In this document: one piece after another, positions 34,271 through 44,085 of the stretch
How the letters are laid out: every line of letters begins with the position of its first letter
Numbering within the stretch: position 1 is the stretch's first letter
NCBI GenBank assembly: GCA_019192455.1
Contig: JAHCML010000009.1
Span: 1 to 64,000 of the forward strand
Source: Alphaproteobacteria bacterium SS10
Lineage (GTDB): Bacteria; Pseudomonadota; Alphaproteobacteria; TMED2
Direction of reading: 5' to 3'
DNA length: 64,000 bases
Notes under the pieces: model-generated
What the model was told of the DNA's origin: nothing
The model's database searches: none
The model's input: only the letters and a program-made list of their open reading frames with translations
Program-made: the position numbers and the translations under genes

Positions 34271-35245
34271 TCAGACCTCAAAAACAGTGGTGCCCGTGGT
34301 TTGGCGGGACTCTAGGTCGTAATGCGCCTGCCCCGCTTCAGACAGCGGATAGGTCTGGCGGATATCAATCTTCACGGCACCAGACTGTACCACCTTGAAA
34401 AGCGCATTGGCGCTGAGCAACAGGTCATCTCGGCTGGCGGTATAGGCCATGAGCGAGGGCCGGGTGACGAAATGCGATCCGGCGGCGAGCCAAGCAACGG
34501 GGATCTCTGGCACGGGGCCGGACGCGTTGCCAAAGGTAACCATCATCCCGCGCGGCTTTAGGCACTGGAAGCCCTGCTCAACCGTATCAGCACCGATACC
34601 GTCATAGATTACCGGCACACCCTTGCCGTCGGTGATCTCATTCACCTCTTCGGCGAAGTTCTGCTTGCGATAAAGGATGGTGTGATCACAACCGGCGGCT
34701 TTGGCCAACTCGGCCTTCTCTACGCTGCCAACTGTGCCGATAACGGTGGCACCCAGATGCTTGGCCCATTGGCACATCAACAGGCCGACACCACCGGCGG
34801 CGGCGTGAACCAGGATGGTCTGACCGGCCTTCACCGGGTAGGTGCGCCTCAACAGATACTCAACCGTCATACCCTGCAGCATCATGCCGGCGGCGGTCTT
34901 ATCATCAATCGTGTCGGGCAGTTTCACGACCCGATCGGCGGGCATGTTCCGAACCTCGGCATAGGACCCAACCGGCGGGGACGCATAGGCAACCCGGTCA
35001 CCGATAGCGAGTTCGGTGACACCCTCACCCACCGCCTCAACAACGCCGCAGCCCTCCATGCCGATCACGGCGGGTAGGCTTGGCACCGGGTAGAGGCCCG
35101 TGCGGTGATAGACATCGATGAAGTTCAGGCCGACATAGCTCTGCTTCAGCGTCACCTCGCGAAAGCTCGGGGCCGGCACGTCGACCGGCTCCCAAACCAT
35201 CTTCTCAGGCCCGCCCCATTCATGAATGCGGATTGCGTGGGTCAT
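34271..35245 (-). CDS. qor: NADPH:quinone oxidoreductase, zeta-crystallin type
   Basis: 324-residue medium-chain dehydrogenase/reductase without structural zinc. VGLNFIDVYHRTGLYP and MEGCGVVEAVGEGV mark the substrate domain; HAAAGGVGLLMCQWAKHLGA is the Rossmann glycine motif for NADPH. Reduces quinones or other enones by one- or two-electron transfer. The ATG shares ATGA with the stop of the dienelactone-hydrolase gene, so translation is coupled. Confidence 0.9.
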   Translation of the reverse strand: MTHAIRIHEWGGPEKMVWEPVDVPAPSFREVTLKQSYVGLNFIDVYHRTGLYPVPSLPAVIGMEGCGVVEAVGEGVTELAIGDRVAYASPPVGSYAEVRNMPADRVVKLPDTIDDKTAAGMMLQGMTVEYLLRRTYPVKAGQTILVHAAAGGVGLLMCQWAKHLGATVIGTVGSVEKAELAKAAGCDHTILYRKQNFAEEVNEITDGKGVPVIYDGIGADTVEQGFQCLKPRGMMVTFGNASGPVPEIPVAWLAAGSHFVTRPSLMAYTASRDDLLLSANALFKVVQSGAVKIDIRQTYPLSEAGQAHYDLESRQTTGTTVFEV

Positions 35246-35946
35246 GCAAGGTTACCTTTCAGGAACTCAGCGGTACGGTCATTGGCAACATCTGCCGATG
35301 CCTTGTCATAATGCTCCCCACCAACCCGGGCGAAGGCGTGGTCCTGGCCCATATAGGTATGGGCCTCAACCTGGGTGACTGGGCCAACGGTGGTCATGAT
35401 CTTCGCCTGCGCTTCTGGCGGGACAAAGCCATCCTTCTCCGCGATATGCATCAGTAGTGGGTTTGAGATGCTAGCTGCTTCATCAAGTGCATTGTCGATC
35501 CCGACACCGTAATAGGAGACATTGCAGTCAGCATCCGACCGGGTGGCCATCAGATAGGCAAGCTTACCGCCGAGGCAGAAGCCCATGGAACCAACCTTGC
35601 CATTGGTGACGTCGAGCCCACGCATATGGGCGAGCGTCGCCTTCAGATCTTCAACACCGGCAGCCTCGTCAAAACCCTGATAGAGCTCAAAGGCACGCTT
35701 CCAATGCTCTTCGGTTTTGTCGGTTAGTTGGATGCCAGGTTCCTGCCGCCAGAAGATGTCGGGGCATACGGCGACATAGCCCTTGGCCGCATACTCATCG
35801 CAGATATCGCGCATCACCTTGTTAACGCCAAAAATCTCCTGGATGACAAGGAGTCCAGGCGCCGGGCTGCTGGCATCATTGCCCTCTGGCTGGGCCATAT
35901 AGGCCCCAAAGCTGCCATCGGCGGTGTTGATGGTGATCATGGTCAT
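35242..35946 (-). CDS. Dienelactone hydrolase family protein
   Basis: 234-residue alpha/beta hydrolase. Nucleophile GFCLGGK (Cys as in dienelactone hydrolases), with LLVIQEIFGVN, VCPDIFWRQEPGIQL, AEKDGFVP (acid) and GQDHAFAR (His) in family order. Hydrolyses lactones or related esters in aromatic degradation or detoxification. The frame extends to 36042, but the ATG at 35946 matches the usual start. Coupled by ATGA overlap to the quinone oxidoreductase. Confidence 0.9.
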   Translation of the reverse strand: MTMITINTADGSFGAYMAQPEGNDASSPAPGLLVIQEIFGVNKVMRDICDEYAAKGYVAVCPDIFWRQEPGIQLTDKTEEHWKRAFELYQGFDEAAGVEDLKATLAHMRGLDVTNGKVGSMGFCLGGKLAYLMATRSDADCNVSYYGVGIDNALDEAASISNPLLMHIAEKDGFVPPEAQAKIMTTVGPVTQVEAHTYMGQDHAFARVGGEHYDKASADVANDRTAEFLKGNLA

Positions 35947-36069
35947 CTCGTGGGGCCTCCCAATTCTTTGGCCAAGCCGCCCAGCTTGCCTGAGCGCGGT
36001 TATCGTTGGCGGCACCTTAGGCAGCAGGGTGCAGGCTGTCACCCGTTTCCGCGACCCGGTTCTTGCGCT

Positions 36070-36579
36070 TTACAGCAAGGACCGTTGATCCTGATCGCCA
36101 TTGCCATTCCACTCCTCATGCCGCAGTAACCACTGTTTGGCATTGAGCCCGCCAAGGCCAGAGAAACCGCCCATCTTGCCGCCTGCTGCAACCACACGGT
36201 GACAGGGAATGATGATTGGAATGGGGTTGGTGGCGCAGGCACTGCCGACCGCACGAACCGCGCCGGGACTGACCCGCGCGGCTTTACCCAACTCGCCATA
36301 GGTTTTGGTAGTACCCGGTGGAATGCGCCGCATGGCCGACAGGATGCGGGCCCGAAACTCTGTCACATCAGGTGCGGTTGGCAGATCGCCCAGGGCACCG
36401 CCGTCACCATCGAAGTAGCGGGTGAGAGCAGCCAGCGCCTGCTCAACAATCGCATTGGGCCGATCAGCGGTACGCTCGGTACCCCAGCCCAATTCGGTCA
36501 CCGCCAGATCATTGGCAAAAACCGTAATCGGCCCAACCGGCGTGTCCATAAAACCGGCATATGGTGCGGCGATGCCCAT
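36070..36579 (-). CDS. ogt: Methylated-DNA-protein cysteine methyltransferase
   Basis: 169 residues. Suicide repair of O6-alkylguanine by transfer to the active-site Cys in IIPCHRVVAAGGK. RIPPGTTKTYGELGKAARVSPGAVRAVGSAC is the helix-turn-helix and arginine finger region (quoted in parts: IPPGTTKTYGELG, GAVRAVGSAC). KQWLLRHE closes the family domain. A TTG at 36597, immediately after the DUF255 gene, is an alternative start; the ATG at 36579 is preferred. Likely co-transcribed with the DUF255 gene. Confidence 0.92.
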   Translation of the reverse strand: MGIAAPYAGFMDTPVGPITVFANDLAVTELGWGTERTADRPNAIVEQALAALTRYFDGDGGALGDLPTAPDVTEFRARILSAMRRIPPGTTKTYGELGKAARVSPGAVRAVGSACATNPIPIIIPCHRVVAAGGKMGGFSGLGGLNAKQWLLRHEEWNGNGDQDQRSLL

Positions 36580-36597
36580 GATCAGCGTTGATCCCAA

Positions 36598-38694
36598 TCA
36601 GCCGGAATTGTCATTGGCACCGGCATGGCCGCCAGGCTGGTCGAGCAGGGCGGCCAGATCGGCAGGCTCGGTCACTGGCGGCTGGCAGGCCATGCCCATG
36701 CAGAGATAGGCGGTGGGCTGATCCTCAACCCGCGACTTACCCTTGGCCGGGTGGCCACCAGGCAGGCCGTCGCCCTCATCCACCACGGACAGCAATAGGT
36801 CGTAGCGGGAGCGGCGACGCATGCCGTCGATCAGCCCTTCTGTCATCGCCTCATCGGCCCGACCGACCACCACCACCTGGCGGCAGCGCTGCATATAGTC
36901 AATACTATTGATTAATGTTCCTAATGGGAAGAAGTTCCGCTCAATCTCACCAGAGAAGGACTGGACCAGCGCCTCCATCCGCTCCAGATAGGCCTGATCG
37001 CCGGTAAGGTAGAACAGGCTGGCCAGTACCTCGACCATGACGCCATTGCCGGAGGGGGTTGCCTGGTCCACCGCATGGCGTGGCCGAACTATGAGATCGG
37101 TCGCGAGGTCGGAGGCCATGAAGTAGCCGCCGTGATCACTGTTCCAGAAGTGATTGTTCAGGTGATCAACCCAACGCTGGGCCTGCTGCAGCAGCACGAC
37201 ATCGCCCTGATACTGATGGAGGGTCAAGGCCGCCCGGGCCATCTGGGCATAGTCATCAAGGGTGCCGAGGCCACGCAGCTGCGGCTCACCACCATCCACG
37301 CCCTCAATAGCGGCGTGCCAGCTATGGGCGAGGGCAGTGTCGGCACCGAGATTGGCGGTGACAAAGTCATAGGCACCGCGCGCCGCCGCCATCCAATCAT
37401 CCTGCTCAAACACAAAGGCAGCACGGGCGAGGGCGGCGATCATCATGCCGTTCCAATCGGCCAGAACCTTATCATCCCGCCCCGGTGGCACCCGATCGGC
37501 CCGGGCCCGGAATAGGGTGTCGCGGGCATCGGCGAGCTTCTTCTCGGCCACCTCATCAGCCGGTGGGGTGCCGCCACGGCGGTTCAGAATATTGGACCCC
37601 TCCCAATTACCAAGGCCGGTAACGTCATAGGCCGCCTTAAACCCAGGCGCCTTATCAGCCAGCAGCGCATCGATCTCATCTTCTGACCAGACATAGAACT
37701 TGCCTTCTTCACCCTCACTATCGGCATCGAGGGTGGCGGCGAAGGCAGCCTTGCCATCATGCTCAACCATCATGTCGCGCAGGGCCCAATCCACGGTCTC
37801 AAACAACCGGGCGCGGAACAGCTTATTGGCACTGCCGAGGAACACCTCCGTCAGCAGCTCAATGGCTTGGGCATTGTCGTAGAGCATCTTCTCAAAATGC
37901 GGGACGAGCCAGGCCTCATCAGTGGCATAGCGGGCAAAGCCGCCACCCAGATGGTCATAAATCCCACCCTGGCACATGGCCTCCAGGGTCTTCGCCACGG
38001 CATCATAGGAGCCGTGATCCTTGGTCCGTTGCCAATGGCGCCAGATCAGTTCCAGCACGCCGAAATGGGGAAACTTCGGTGCCCCACCAATACCGCCATG
38101 CTCAGGATCCACATCGCGGACCACCCGCTCGGCCATCCGGTCCATGACCACCGGCTCAATCCCCGCCTCGCCGGGCTGGGAGAAGGTCTGTTGGGTTAGG
38201 GCCTCAGTTAGCGCCTCGGTGTTGTTCTCAACCTTCTCCGGGGAGCCATGATAGATGTCGCTGACCTGGATTAGAACGTCGGAGAAACCAGCCCGGCCAT
38301 ACTTGCTCTCAGGCGGGAAATAGGTGCCACCCCAGAACGGCTCCCTTGTTGGGGTCAGGAACATAGTCAGCGGCCAACCGCCCTGCTGGCCCATGGCGCC
38401 GAGGGAGGCCTGATAGATATGATCCACATCCGGCCGCTCTTCCCGGTCCACCTTGATGTTGATGAACCGCTCATTCATCAGCGCCGCCGTCTCTTCGCTC
38501 TCAAAGCTCTCATGGGCCATCACATGGCACCAATGGCAGGCGGCATAGCCGACAGAGAGCAGGATCGGCTTGTTCTGCTCCCGTGCGGCGGCGAAGGCCT
38601 CAGGCCCCCAGGCCCACCAATCGACAGGGTTATCGGCGTGCTGGCGCAGATAGGGGCTGGTTTCGCCAGACAGGCGGTTGCCGGGTTCGGTCAT
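36598..38694 (-). CDS. DUF255/YyaL-type thioredoxin-domain protein
   Basis: 698 residues, the full length of the YyaL/spermatogenesis-associated protein 20 family. The N-terminal thioredoxin-like domain has [15 protein letters not shown] and CHWC (Cys53, Cys56) with HESFE, then [11 protein letters not shown] and [11 protein letters not shown]. The remaining ~500 residues form an alpha/alpha toroid resembling N-acylglucosamine epimerases ([33 protein letters not shown]). Function unsettled; redox or sugar-related roles are proposed for the family. Cytoplasmic. Confidence 0.92.
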   Translation of the reverse strand: MTEPGNRLSGETSPYLRQHADNPVDWWAWGPEAFAAAREQNKPILLSVGYAACHWCHVMAHESFESEETAALMNERFINIKVDREERPDVDHIYQASLGAMGQQGGWPLTMFLTPTREPFWGGTYFPPESKYGRAGFSDVLIQVSDIYHGSPEKVENNTEALTEALTQQTFSQPGEAGIEPVVMDRMAERVVRDVDPEHGGIGGAPKFPHFGVLELIWRHWQRTKDHGSYDAVAKTLEAMCQGGIYDHLGGGFARYATDEAWLVPHFEKMLYDNAQAIELLTEVFLGSANKLFRARLFETVDWALRDMMVEHDGKAAFAATLDADSEGEEGKFYVWSEDEIDALLADKAPGFKAAYDVTGLGNWEGSNILNRRGGTPPADEVAEKKLADARDTLFRARADRVPPGRDDKVLADWNGMMIAALARAAFVFEQDDWMAAARGAYDFVTANLGADTALAHSWHAAIEGVDGGEPQLRGLGTLDDYAQMARAALTLHQYQGDVVLLQQAQRWVDHLNNHFWNSDHGGYFMASDLATDLIVRPRHAVDQATPSGNGVMVEVLASLFYLTGDQAYLERMEALVQSFSGEIERNFFPLGTLINSIDYMQRCRQVVVVGRADEAMTEGLIDGMRRRSRYDLLLSVVDEGDGLPGGHPAKGKSRVEDQPTAYLCMGMACQPPVTEPADLAALLDQPGGHAGANDNSG

Positions 38695-38814
38695 ATTCTT
38701 ATCGGTGGCTTAGGGTGACAGAGTAAGGTGGGGTGTTGGCCCGACCCTAGCGGCCCAGGCCCGCTGATGCTAGATCGGTCACGCAACTAAGTGGCGGTGG
38801 CCCCCCGCCCCAGA

Positions 38815-38830
38815 TGTTTCACGTGAAACA
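38815..38830. promoter_or_regulatory. parS centromere site 1
   Basis: TGTTTCACGTGAAACA, a perfect 16-bp palindrome identical to the parS consensus bound by chromosomal ParB. It lies in the gap before the 38863 membrane gene, about 6 kb upstream of parA. Confidence 0.95.
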
Positions 38831-38862
38831 TTGTCCGGTATAGCCATGCCCCAGTTCTAGCG

Positions 38863-39525
38863 ATGTCAAAGAAACAGAAGCGCGATACTGGTCACCCACT
38901 TGGCCACCCTCTTGGCCGCTGGCTGATCTACAGCCTGGTCCTGATCGCCATCGGCCTATGCCTGGCGCTGACCCTTTATCGCCTACAGCGACCACTAAAC
39001 GCCTATCTTGAGACCCAGCACTTTGCCCTGCTGATCGGCCTCGCCATGGCTATCGCCGCGCCCTTCGCCATCTATCTTGGCCGGATCGGCGTCATGTTTC
39101 TGACCGAGGGCAAGCGCATTCGGCGGGAGGCAAAAGCCACCACCGATCCACGGCGGCAGATCCAGCTGGACCACGGCGCGCAGGCGCAAAGCCTGGCCGG
39201 GCTCGGCATTCTGATGCTGGCGCTGCTGCTGGGATATGGGCTCGCCGGTGGCGTTGTGGCGCTGAATGCCTTTGCCGGACCACCGGGTGAGACCTTGGCG
39301 GCAAAGGTTGAGAGCGCCAAGCAAGTCAAGGCTGGCAGCGATACCCGCCACACCTACTGCCGGATTGAGTTGGCGGTCAGCAATGGCGCGACCCTCACCA
39401 TGGATCGACGGGCCACGGCCTGTCGGCAGTTTAAGCGCGGCATGGCGATCGAGATTGCCTATGCGCCCGGTCTGTTTAAGCTGCCGGTCTATAGCCTTGT
39501 TTCGCCCAGCCCGTCATCTGAGTAG
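38863..39525 (+). CDS. Hypothetical membrane protein upstream of mnmE
   Basis: 220 residues, not recognised. Three membrane segments (LIYSLVLIAIGLCLALTLY, FALLIGLAMAIAAPFAIYLG, LAGLGILMLALLLGYGLAGG) and a C-terminal soluble domain with two cysteines (TYCRIELAVSNGATLTMD and RATACRQFKRG). Lies just after parS site 1 and seven bases before mnmE, with which it is probably co-transcribed. Confidence 0.65.
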   Translation: MSKKQKRDTGHPLGHPLGRWLIYSLVLIAIGLCLALTLYRLQRPLNAYLETQHFALLIGLAMAIAAPFAIYLGRIGVMFLTEGKRIRREAKATTDPRRQIQLDHGAQAQSLAGLGILMLALLLGYGLAGGVVALNAFAGPPGETLAAKVESAKQVKAGSDTRHTYCRIELAVSNGATLTMDRRATACRQFKRGMAIEIAYAPGLFKLPVYSLVSPSPSSE

Positions 39526-39531
39526 GCCTTT

Positions 39532-40890
39532 GTGACCGATACCATCTTCGCTCTCGCCTCGGCACCCGGCCGCGCCGGTGTCGCCGTGATGCGGCTCTCT
39601 GGTCCAGATGCGGCGGACGCGCTGGCGGCGCTGACCCCACACCAGGTGGAACCACCGGCAAGGCTGGCCAGCCTGCGCCGCCTGATGATCCCGGGCACCG
39701 ATACCGCGATTGATGAGGCGCTTGTTATCCGGTTTGAGGCACCAGCCAGCTTCACCGGCGAACATGTGGTTGAGCTTCACCTCCATGGCGGGCGGGCGAT
39801 TATCGACACCCTGGCCTCTACCCTCGCCACCCTGCCCGGCCTGCGCCTCGCCATGCCTGGTGAGTTCACCCGCCGCGCGTTTGAGAATGGCCGCCTGGAT
39901 TTGACCGAGGCCGAGGCCGTCGCCGATCTGATCAATGCCGAGACCGAGGCCCAGCGCCTGCAGGCCCTCGATCAGCTGGGCGGCGCGCTCAAGTCGCTCT
40001 ATCAGGGCTGGGCCGATCGCCTGACCCGCAGCATGGCGCATCTCGAGGCCGATATCGATTTCCCGGATGAGGATTTGCCGGACGGCATCGTCGTCCGGAT
40101 TAAGCCAGGGCTGGATAAACTGATTGCCGAGATCGACGCCCATCTGGCCGATAACCGCCGGGGTGAGCGCCTGCGCGACGGCGTCTCCATCGCCATTCTG
40201 GGTGCACCCAATGCCGGTAAATCATCCCTGCTAAACGCCATCGCGGCGCGGGACGCGGCCATCGTCTCAGACATCGCGGGCACGACGCGTGACGCAATTG
40301 AGGTGCATTTGGACCTAGGCGGCTATCCCGTCACCCTGATCGATACGGCGGGGTTAAGGGAAACCGAGGACACGATTGAGAGTGAGGGCATCCGCCGCGC
40401 CCTGGCCCGGGCGGATCAGGCGGATTTGAAACTGATCGTCGTGGATGCCGCCGAGCTAAGCCAGACAAGTCCGCGTCTGCCACCGATGCTAGACGCCATG
40501 GTCGATGCCCAAACCCTGATCGCGTTGAACAAGACCGATTTGGCGCTCAACCCCGCTACCGGCCTGCCGATTGAGTTTGGCGGGCGCCCGGCGATTGCGG
40601 TGAGCGCGAAGACCGGCGATGGCCTCGACAATCTGCTGCATGCCCTGCAAGCCAGCACGGCGGATAGTTTGGGTAAGGCGAGCGCCGGCCCCACCCTGAC
40701 CCGCGCCCGGCACAGGGAAGCGCTGCAGGAATGCCGCGATAGCTTGCAGCGCGCCAAAACCGCCCCGGCGCCAGAACTGGCGGCGGAGGATACGCGCCTC
40801 GCCCTGCGCGCCCTGGGCCGCATTACCGGCCGGGTGGATGTGGAAGATCTGCTCGACGTGATTTTCCGCGATTTCTGCATCGGGAAATAG
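39532..40890 (+). CDS. mnmE: tRNA uridine-5-carboxymethylaminomethyl GTPase MnmE
   Basis: 452 residues. With MnmG it modifies U34 of several tRNAs. N-terminal tetrahydrofolate-binding domain (FALASAPGRAGVAVMRLSGP), helical domain, and G domain with G1 GAPNAGKSS, DIAGTTRD, G3 DTAGLRETED and G4 NKTD. Ends in CIGK, the essential C-terminal cysteine motif. GTG start. MnmG lies 640 bases downstream, separated by a DCC gene and a parS site. Confidence 0.96.
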   Translation: MTDTIFALASAPGRAGVAVMRLSGPDAADALAALTPHQVEPPARLASLRRLMIPGTDTAIDEALVIRFEAPASFTGEHVVELHLHGGRAIIDTLASTLATLPGLRLAMPGEFTRRAFENGRLDLTEAEAVADLINAETEAQRLQALDQLGGALKSLYQGWADRLTRSMAHLEADIDFPDEDLPDGIVVRIKPGLDKLIAEIDAHLADNRRGERLRDGVSIAILGAPNAGKSSLLNAIAARDAAIVSDIAGTTRDAIEVHLDLGGYPVTLIDTAGLRETEDTIESEGIRRALARADQADLKLIVVDAAELSQTSPRLPPMLDAMVDAQTLIALNKTDLALNPATGLPIEFGGRPAIAVSAKTGDGLDNLLHALQASTADSLGKASAGPTLTRARHREALQECRDSLQRAKTAPAPELAAEDTRLALRALGRITGRVDVEDLLDVIFRDFCIGK

Positions 40891-40935
40891 TCGCAGACGC
40901 TGGAGGGCTGGGCGTCCACACCCCATATCCAGTAT

Positions 40936-41376
40936 ATGACCGAGCAGCCAACCTCCCCACCAACCTATGTCGTCTATGACGGCGATTGCCCGCTTTGCGC
41001 CACCTATATCAAGCTGGTGCGCCTGCGCGACGCGACTGGGCCGGTTGAGATGATTGATGCGCGCAGCGACCATCCGGTGGTCGAGATGCTGTGGGCCAAG
41101 GGCTATGACCTCGATGAGGGAATGGCCCTAGTAGAGAATTTTGGGGTGGAGAAATTTGGGCGTGATGATCAGGCCATCACCTATGGCCCGGAATGTGTGA
41201 ACCGCCTGGCGCTGATGACCACGCCCTCTGGTGTCTTTAACCGCGCCACCGCCGCCTTGCTCCGCTCCCAGCGCCGCGCCGATGCGCTGTACCCCATCTT
41301 CCGCGCCGGTCGTAACGCCGCGCTGAAAGTCCTGGGCAAGCCGCAGATAAAGACCAAACGCGCCGCCCAAAACTAA
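40936..41376 (+). CDS. DCC-family thiol-disulfide oxidoreductase-like protein (DUF393)
   Basis: 146 residues. The hallmark DGDCPLC at the N-terminus gives a CxxC pair in a thioredoxin-like fold, followed by LVRLRDATGPVEMIDARS. DUF393 proteins are presumed redox enzymes; their substrates are not known. Lies between mnmE and the second parS site, with no clear functional link to its neighbours. Confidence 0.88.
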   Translation: MTEQPTSPPTYVVYDGDCPLCATYIKLVRLRDATGPVEMIDARSDHPVVEMLWAKGYDLDEGMALVENFGVEKFGRDDQAITYGPECVNRLALMTTPSGVFNRATAALLRSQRRADALYPIFRAGRNAALKVLGKPQIKTKRAAQN

Positions 41377-41393
41377 AACCGGCCTGTGGCCCG

Positions 41394-41409
41394 TGTTTCA
41401 CGTGAAACA
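41394..41409. promoter_or_regulatory. parS centromere site 2
   Basis: TGTTTCACGTGAAACA, identical to site 1 and again in an intergenic gap, 18 bases after the DCC gene. The two sites are about 2.6 kb apart and lie within 6 kb of parAB. Confidence 0.95.
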
Positions 41410-41527
41410 TCGATCTGCGACTAGAAGACCGGTGGCGGCAGGGCGCTCATGCATCAACAGGCTTTGACGCTGTCCTCCATCGCGCCTACATTCCCAATCT
41501 CTAGAGACATTTAGGACTATTCAGATC

Positions 41528-43441
41528 GTGGCTGATCGGATGGAAACCCTGCTGACCGGCGTGGCGGCGGGTAAAGCATATGATGTGATTGTCGTCGGCG
41601 GTGGCCATGCGGGCACCGAGGCCGCGGCTGCGTCCGCCCGTATGGGTGCGGCGACCCTATTGCTTACCCATAAGCTTGAGACCATTGGCGTCATGTCCTG
41701 CAACCCGGCCATCGGCGGGTTGGGTAAGGGGCATTTGACCCGTGAGATTGATGCGCTGGACGGCATTATGGGCCTCGCCATCGATCAGGGCGGCATCCAG
41801 TTCCGCACGCTCAACGCTTCTAAGGGCCCAGCGGTGCGCGGCCCGCGCGCCCAGGCTGACCGCCACCTCTACCGCCTGGCGGTGCAAGAGTTGCTGGCCC
41901 AGACCCCAAATTTGGATATTCGCGCCGCCGGGGCTGAGGATTTGGCCCTGAACGACGCCGGTGAGGTGATCGGCGTTGTGACCAGCGACGGCGATACCGT
42001 TGCCTGCGGTGCGGTGGTAATCACCACCGGCACCTTCCTGCGCGGCCTGATCCATATTGGTGAGCAGAAGATCCCCGCCGGTCGGGTTGGTGAGGCACCG
42101 GCCATGGGCCTATCCGCCACGTTAGAGCGGGCGGGCTTTAATCTCGGCCGCTTGAAGACCGGTACGCCGGCGCGGCTGGACGCCTCAACGATTGATTACG
42201 CCGGGCTGGATGAACAGCCGGGGGATGAGCCACCGCCCCCCTTCTCCTACCTGACGGATAAGATCACGACGCCGCAGGTGCCCTGCCACATCACCTATAC
42301 CAATGAGACGACCCACGAGATCATCCGCGGTAATCTCGACCGGGCGCCGATCTATTCCGGGCAGATCGAGGGCACGGGCCCCCGCTATTGCCCATCGATT
42401 GAGGATAAGGTCGTCCGCTTCGCCGATAAGTCGCGGCACCAGATCTTCCTGGAGCCTGAGGGCCTGCCCGGCAATCCCGACGGCAACACCGTCTATCCGA
42501 ACGGCATCTCCACCTCCCTGCCGGAGGAGGTTCAGCTCGCCTGGCTAAAAACCATCCCGGGGCTTGAGAAGGCGGAAGTATTCAAGCCCGGCTATGCCAT
42601 CGAATATGATTATGTCGATCCGCGAGAGCTGGTCGCGACCCTAGAGACCCGCAAGCTGCCGGGCCTATTCCTAGCCGGGCAAATCAACGGGACCACGGGT
42701 TATGAGGAGGCGGGCGCCCAGGGCCTTATCGCCGGGGTCAATGCCGCACTGAAAGCCGCTGGCGGTGGTGAGACCTTCACCCTCGACCGCTCAGAGGCCT
42801 ATATCGGCGTGTTGATCGATGATTTGATCACCCGCGGCGCGCCAGAGCCGTACCGCATGTTCACCAGCCGTGCGGAGTACCGGCTGTTGCTGCGCGCCGA
42901 TAACGCCGATCAACGCCTTACCCAGCGCGGCATCGATCTGGGCGTGGTGGCCAGCCGCCGGGCCCAAGCCTGGGGTGAGAAGGCAGGGAAGCTTGAGGCC
43001 GCGCGCAGTTTCGCAGCACGGCATCAGGCAACCCCGCAAGAGCTGGAGCGTCACGGCGTCCATGTGAACAATGACGGCCAACGCCGCAGCATTGCCGATC
43101 TGCTGCGCTATCCCGATATCGATGTCCCACGCCTCGCCGCCATCTGGCCAGAACTGGGGGGGATGGATGCCGGGATCACCGAGCAGATCACCATCGATGC
43201 GCAATATGCCGGCTATATTGAGCGGCAAGAGGCCGATATCCGCGCCTTCAAAAAGGACGAGCAGCTGGCCCTACCAGCCAGCCTCGACTACGACGCCATT
43301 GGCTCCCTCTCCAACGAAATCCGCGACCGCCTCAAACAGGCCCAGCCCGCCACCCTAGGCGCCGCCTCCCGCCTACCCGGCGTTACGCCCGCAGCGGTGG
43401 TTGCGTTGCTGCGCCATGTGAAGAAGCGGGATGCGGCTTAA
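41528..43441 (+). CDS. mnmG: tRNA uridine-5-carboxymethylaminomethyl modification enzyme MnmG
   Basis: 637 residues. FAD-dependent partner of MnmE in wobble-uridine modification. FAD-binding [25 protein letters not shown], the cysteine-containing [23 protein letters not shown] and the C-terminal helical domain are all present. GTG start at 41528; an ATG 12 bases downstream is possible. Its stop shares a TTAA with the stop of the converging AT-rich gene at 43438. Confidence 0.97.
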   Translation: MADRMETLLTGVAAGKAYDVIVVGGGHAGTEAAAASARMGAATLLLTHKLETIGVMSCNPAIGGLGKGHLTREIDALDGIMGLAIDQGGIQFRTLNASKGPAVRGPRAQADRHLYRLAVQELLAQTPNLDIRAAGAEDLALNDAGEVIGVVTSDGDTVACGAVVITTGTFLRGLIHIGEQKIPAGRVGEAPAMGLSATLERAGFNLGRLKTGTPARLDASTIDYAGLDEQPGDEPPPPFSYLTDKITTPQVPCHITYTNETTHEIIRGNLDRAPIYSGQIEGTGPRYCPSIEDKVVRFADKSRHQIFLEPEGLPGNPDGNTVYPNGISTSLPEEVQLAWLKTIPGLEKAEVFKPGYAIEYDYVDPRELVATLETRKLPGLFLAGQINGTTGYEEAGAQGLIAGVNAALKAAGGGETFTLDRSEAYIGVLIDDLITRGAPEPYRMFTSRAEYRLLLRADNADQRLTQRGIDLGVVASRRAQAWGEKAGKLEAARSFAARHQATPQELERHGVHVNNDGQRRSIADLLRYPDIDVPRLAAIWPELGGMDAGITEQITIDAQYAGYIERQEADIRAFKKDEQLALPASLDYDAIGSLSNEIRDRLKQAQPATLGAASRLPGVTPAAVVALLRHVKKRDAA

Positions 43442-44040
43442 TCTCCCCCTCCGTAGATCAGAACGTCAAAAGGCGATGGTGTCGGCCCGCCCTCGTCTCT
43501 AAGCAACTCTTCAATGCGCATTTGGCGTGCGAAATCCAGAAACTGGTGAACTTTATTGTCCTTATGAGATGTGACGAGGATCAGATCTCTTATCTCTGCT
43601 ATTGGTGAGATGAACTTCTTAGTCTTTTCGATTAAGTCCGAAAAATTTGAGAAGGGGATCGGGTGTCCATAATTTCCACCCTTTTGAACAGGCGTTGAAT
43701 ATAAAAATTTTACAATATCCGCGTCATTTTCAATTATAAATGTACAATGTGTTATAATATTCCTAATCGTAGACATCTTCGAAATTTTGTCCATTTGGCG
43801 CTTTAGCTCTTTTTTCTTATTTTGGTCTGCTGATGTAATATCAACAAAGTATTTTATGATATTAATTTTTGTTCTCAACTGTATCTGCGACAATAATATT
43901 GATCTATTTCTATGGTTCAGCATAAATCCACCTGATATCACAAGGTCAATACTGCTTTCCATTGAGTTCCAATGAAAAAGAAATTCTCCAATAAGCTTGA
44001 AGGCGTCATCATATCTGGATCTATCTGTGTCAGATGACAT
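43438..44040 (-). CDS. AT-rich hypothetical protein with HEPN-like RxxxxH motif
   Basis: 200 residues. [17 protein letters not shown] is an N-terminal helix of the type seen in small defence or RNA-linked helical proteins, and RNIITH at residues 93-98 fits the HEPN RNase motif Rx4-6H. The long helical stretch with [15 protein letters not shown] is basic. Base composition is strikingly AT-rich against GC-rich neighbours, and it sits on the opposite strand between mnmG and rsmG, which normally adjoin. It was probably acquired. HEPN assignment is tentative; activity cannot be shown from the motif alone. Confidence 0.6.
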   Translation of the reverse strand: MSSDTDRSRYDDAFKLIGEFLFHWNSMESSIDLVISGGFMLNHRNRSILLSQIQLRTKINIIKYFVDITSADQNKKKELKRQMDKISKMSTIRNIITHCTFIIENDADIVKFLYSTPVQKGGNYGHPIPFSNFSDLIEKTKKFISPIAEIRDLILVTSHKDNKVHQFLDFARQMRIEELLRDEGGPTPSPFDVLIYGGGD

Positions 44041-44085
44041 TGCTAGAGCTTTCGTTGATCATTAAACGGCATAAAAGCGCAGACC

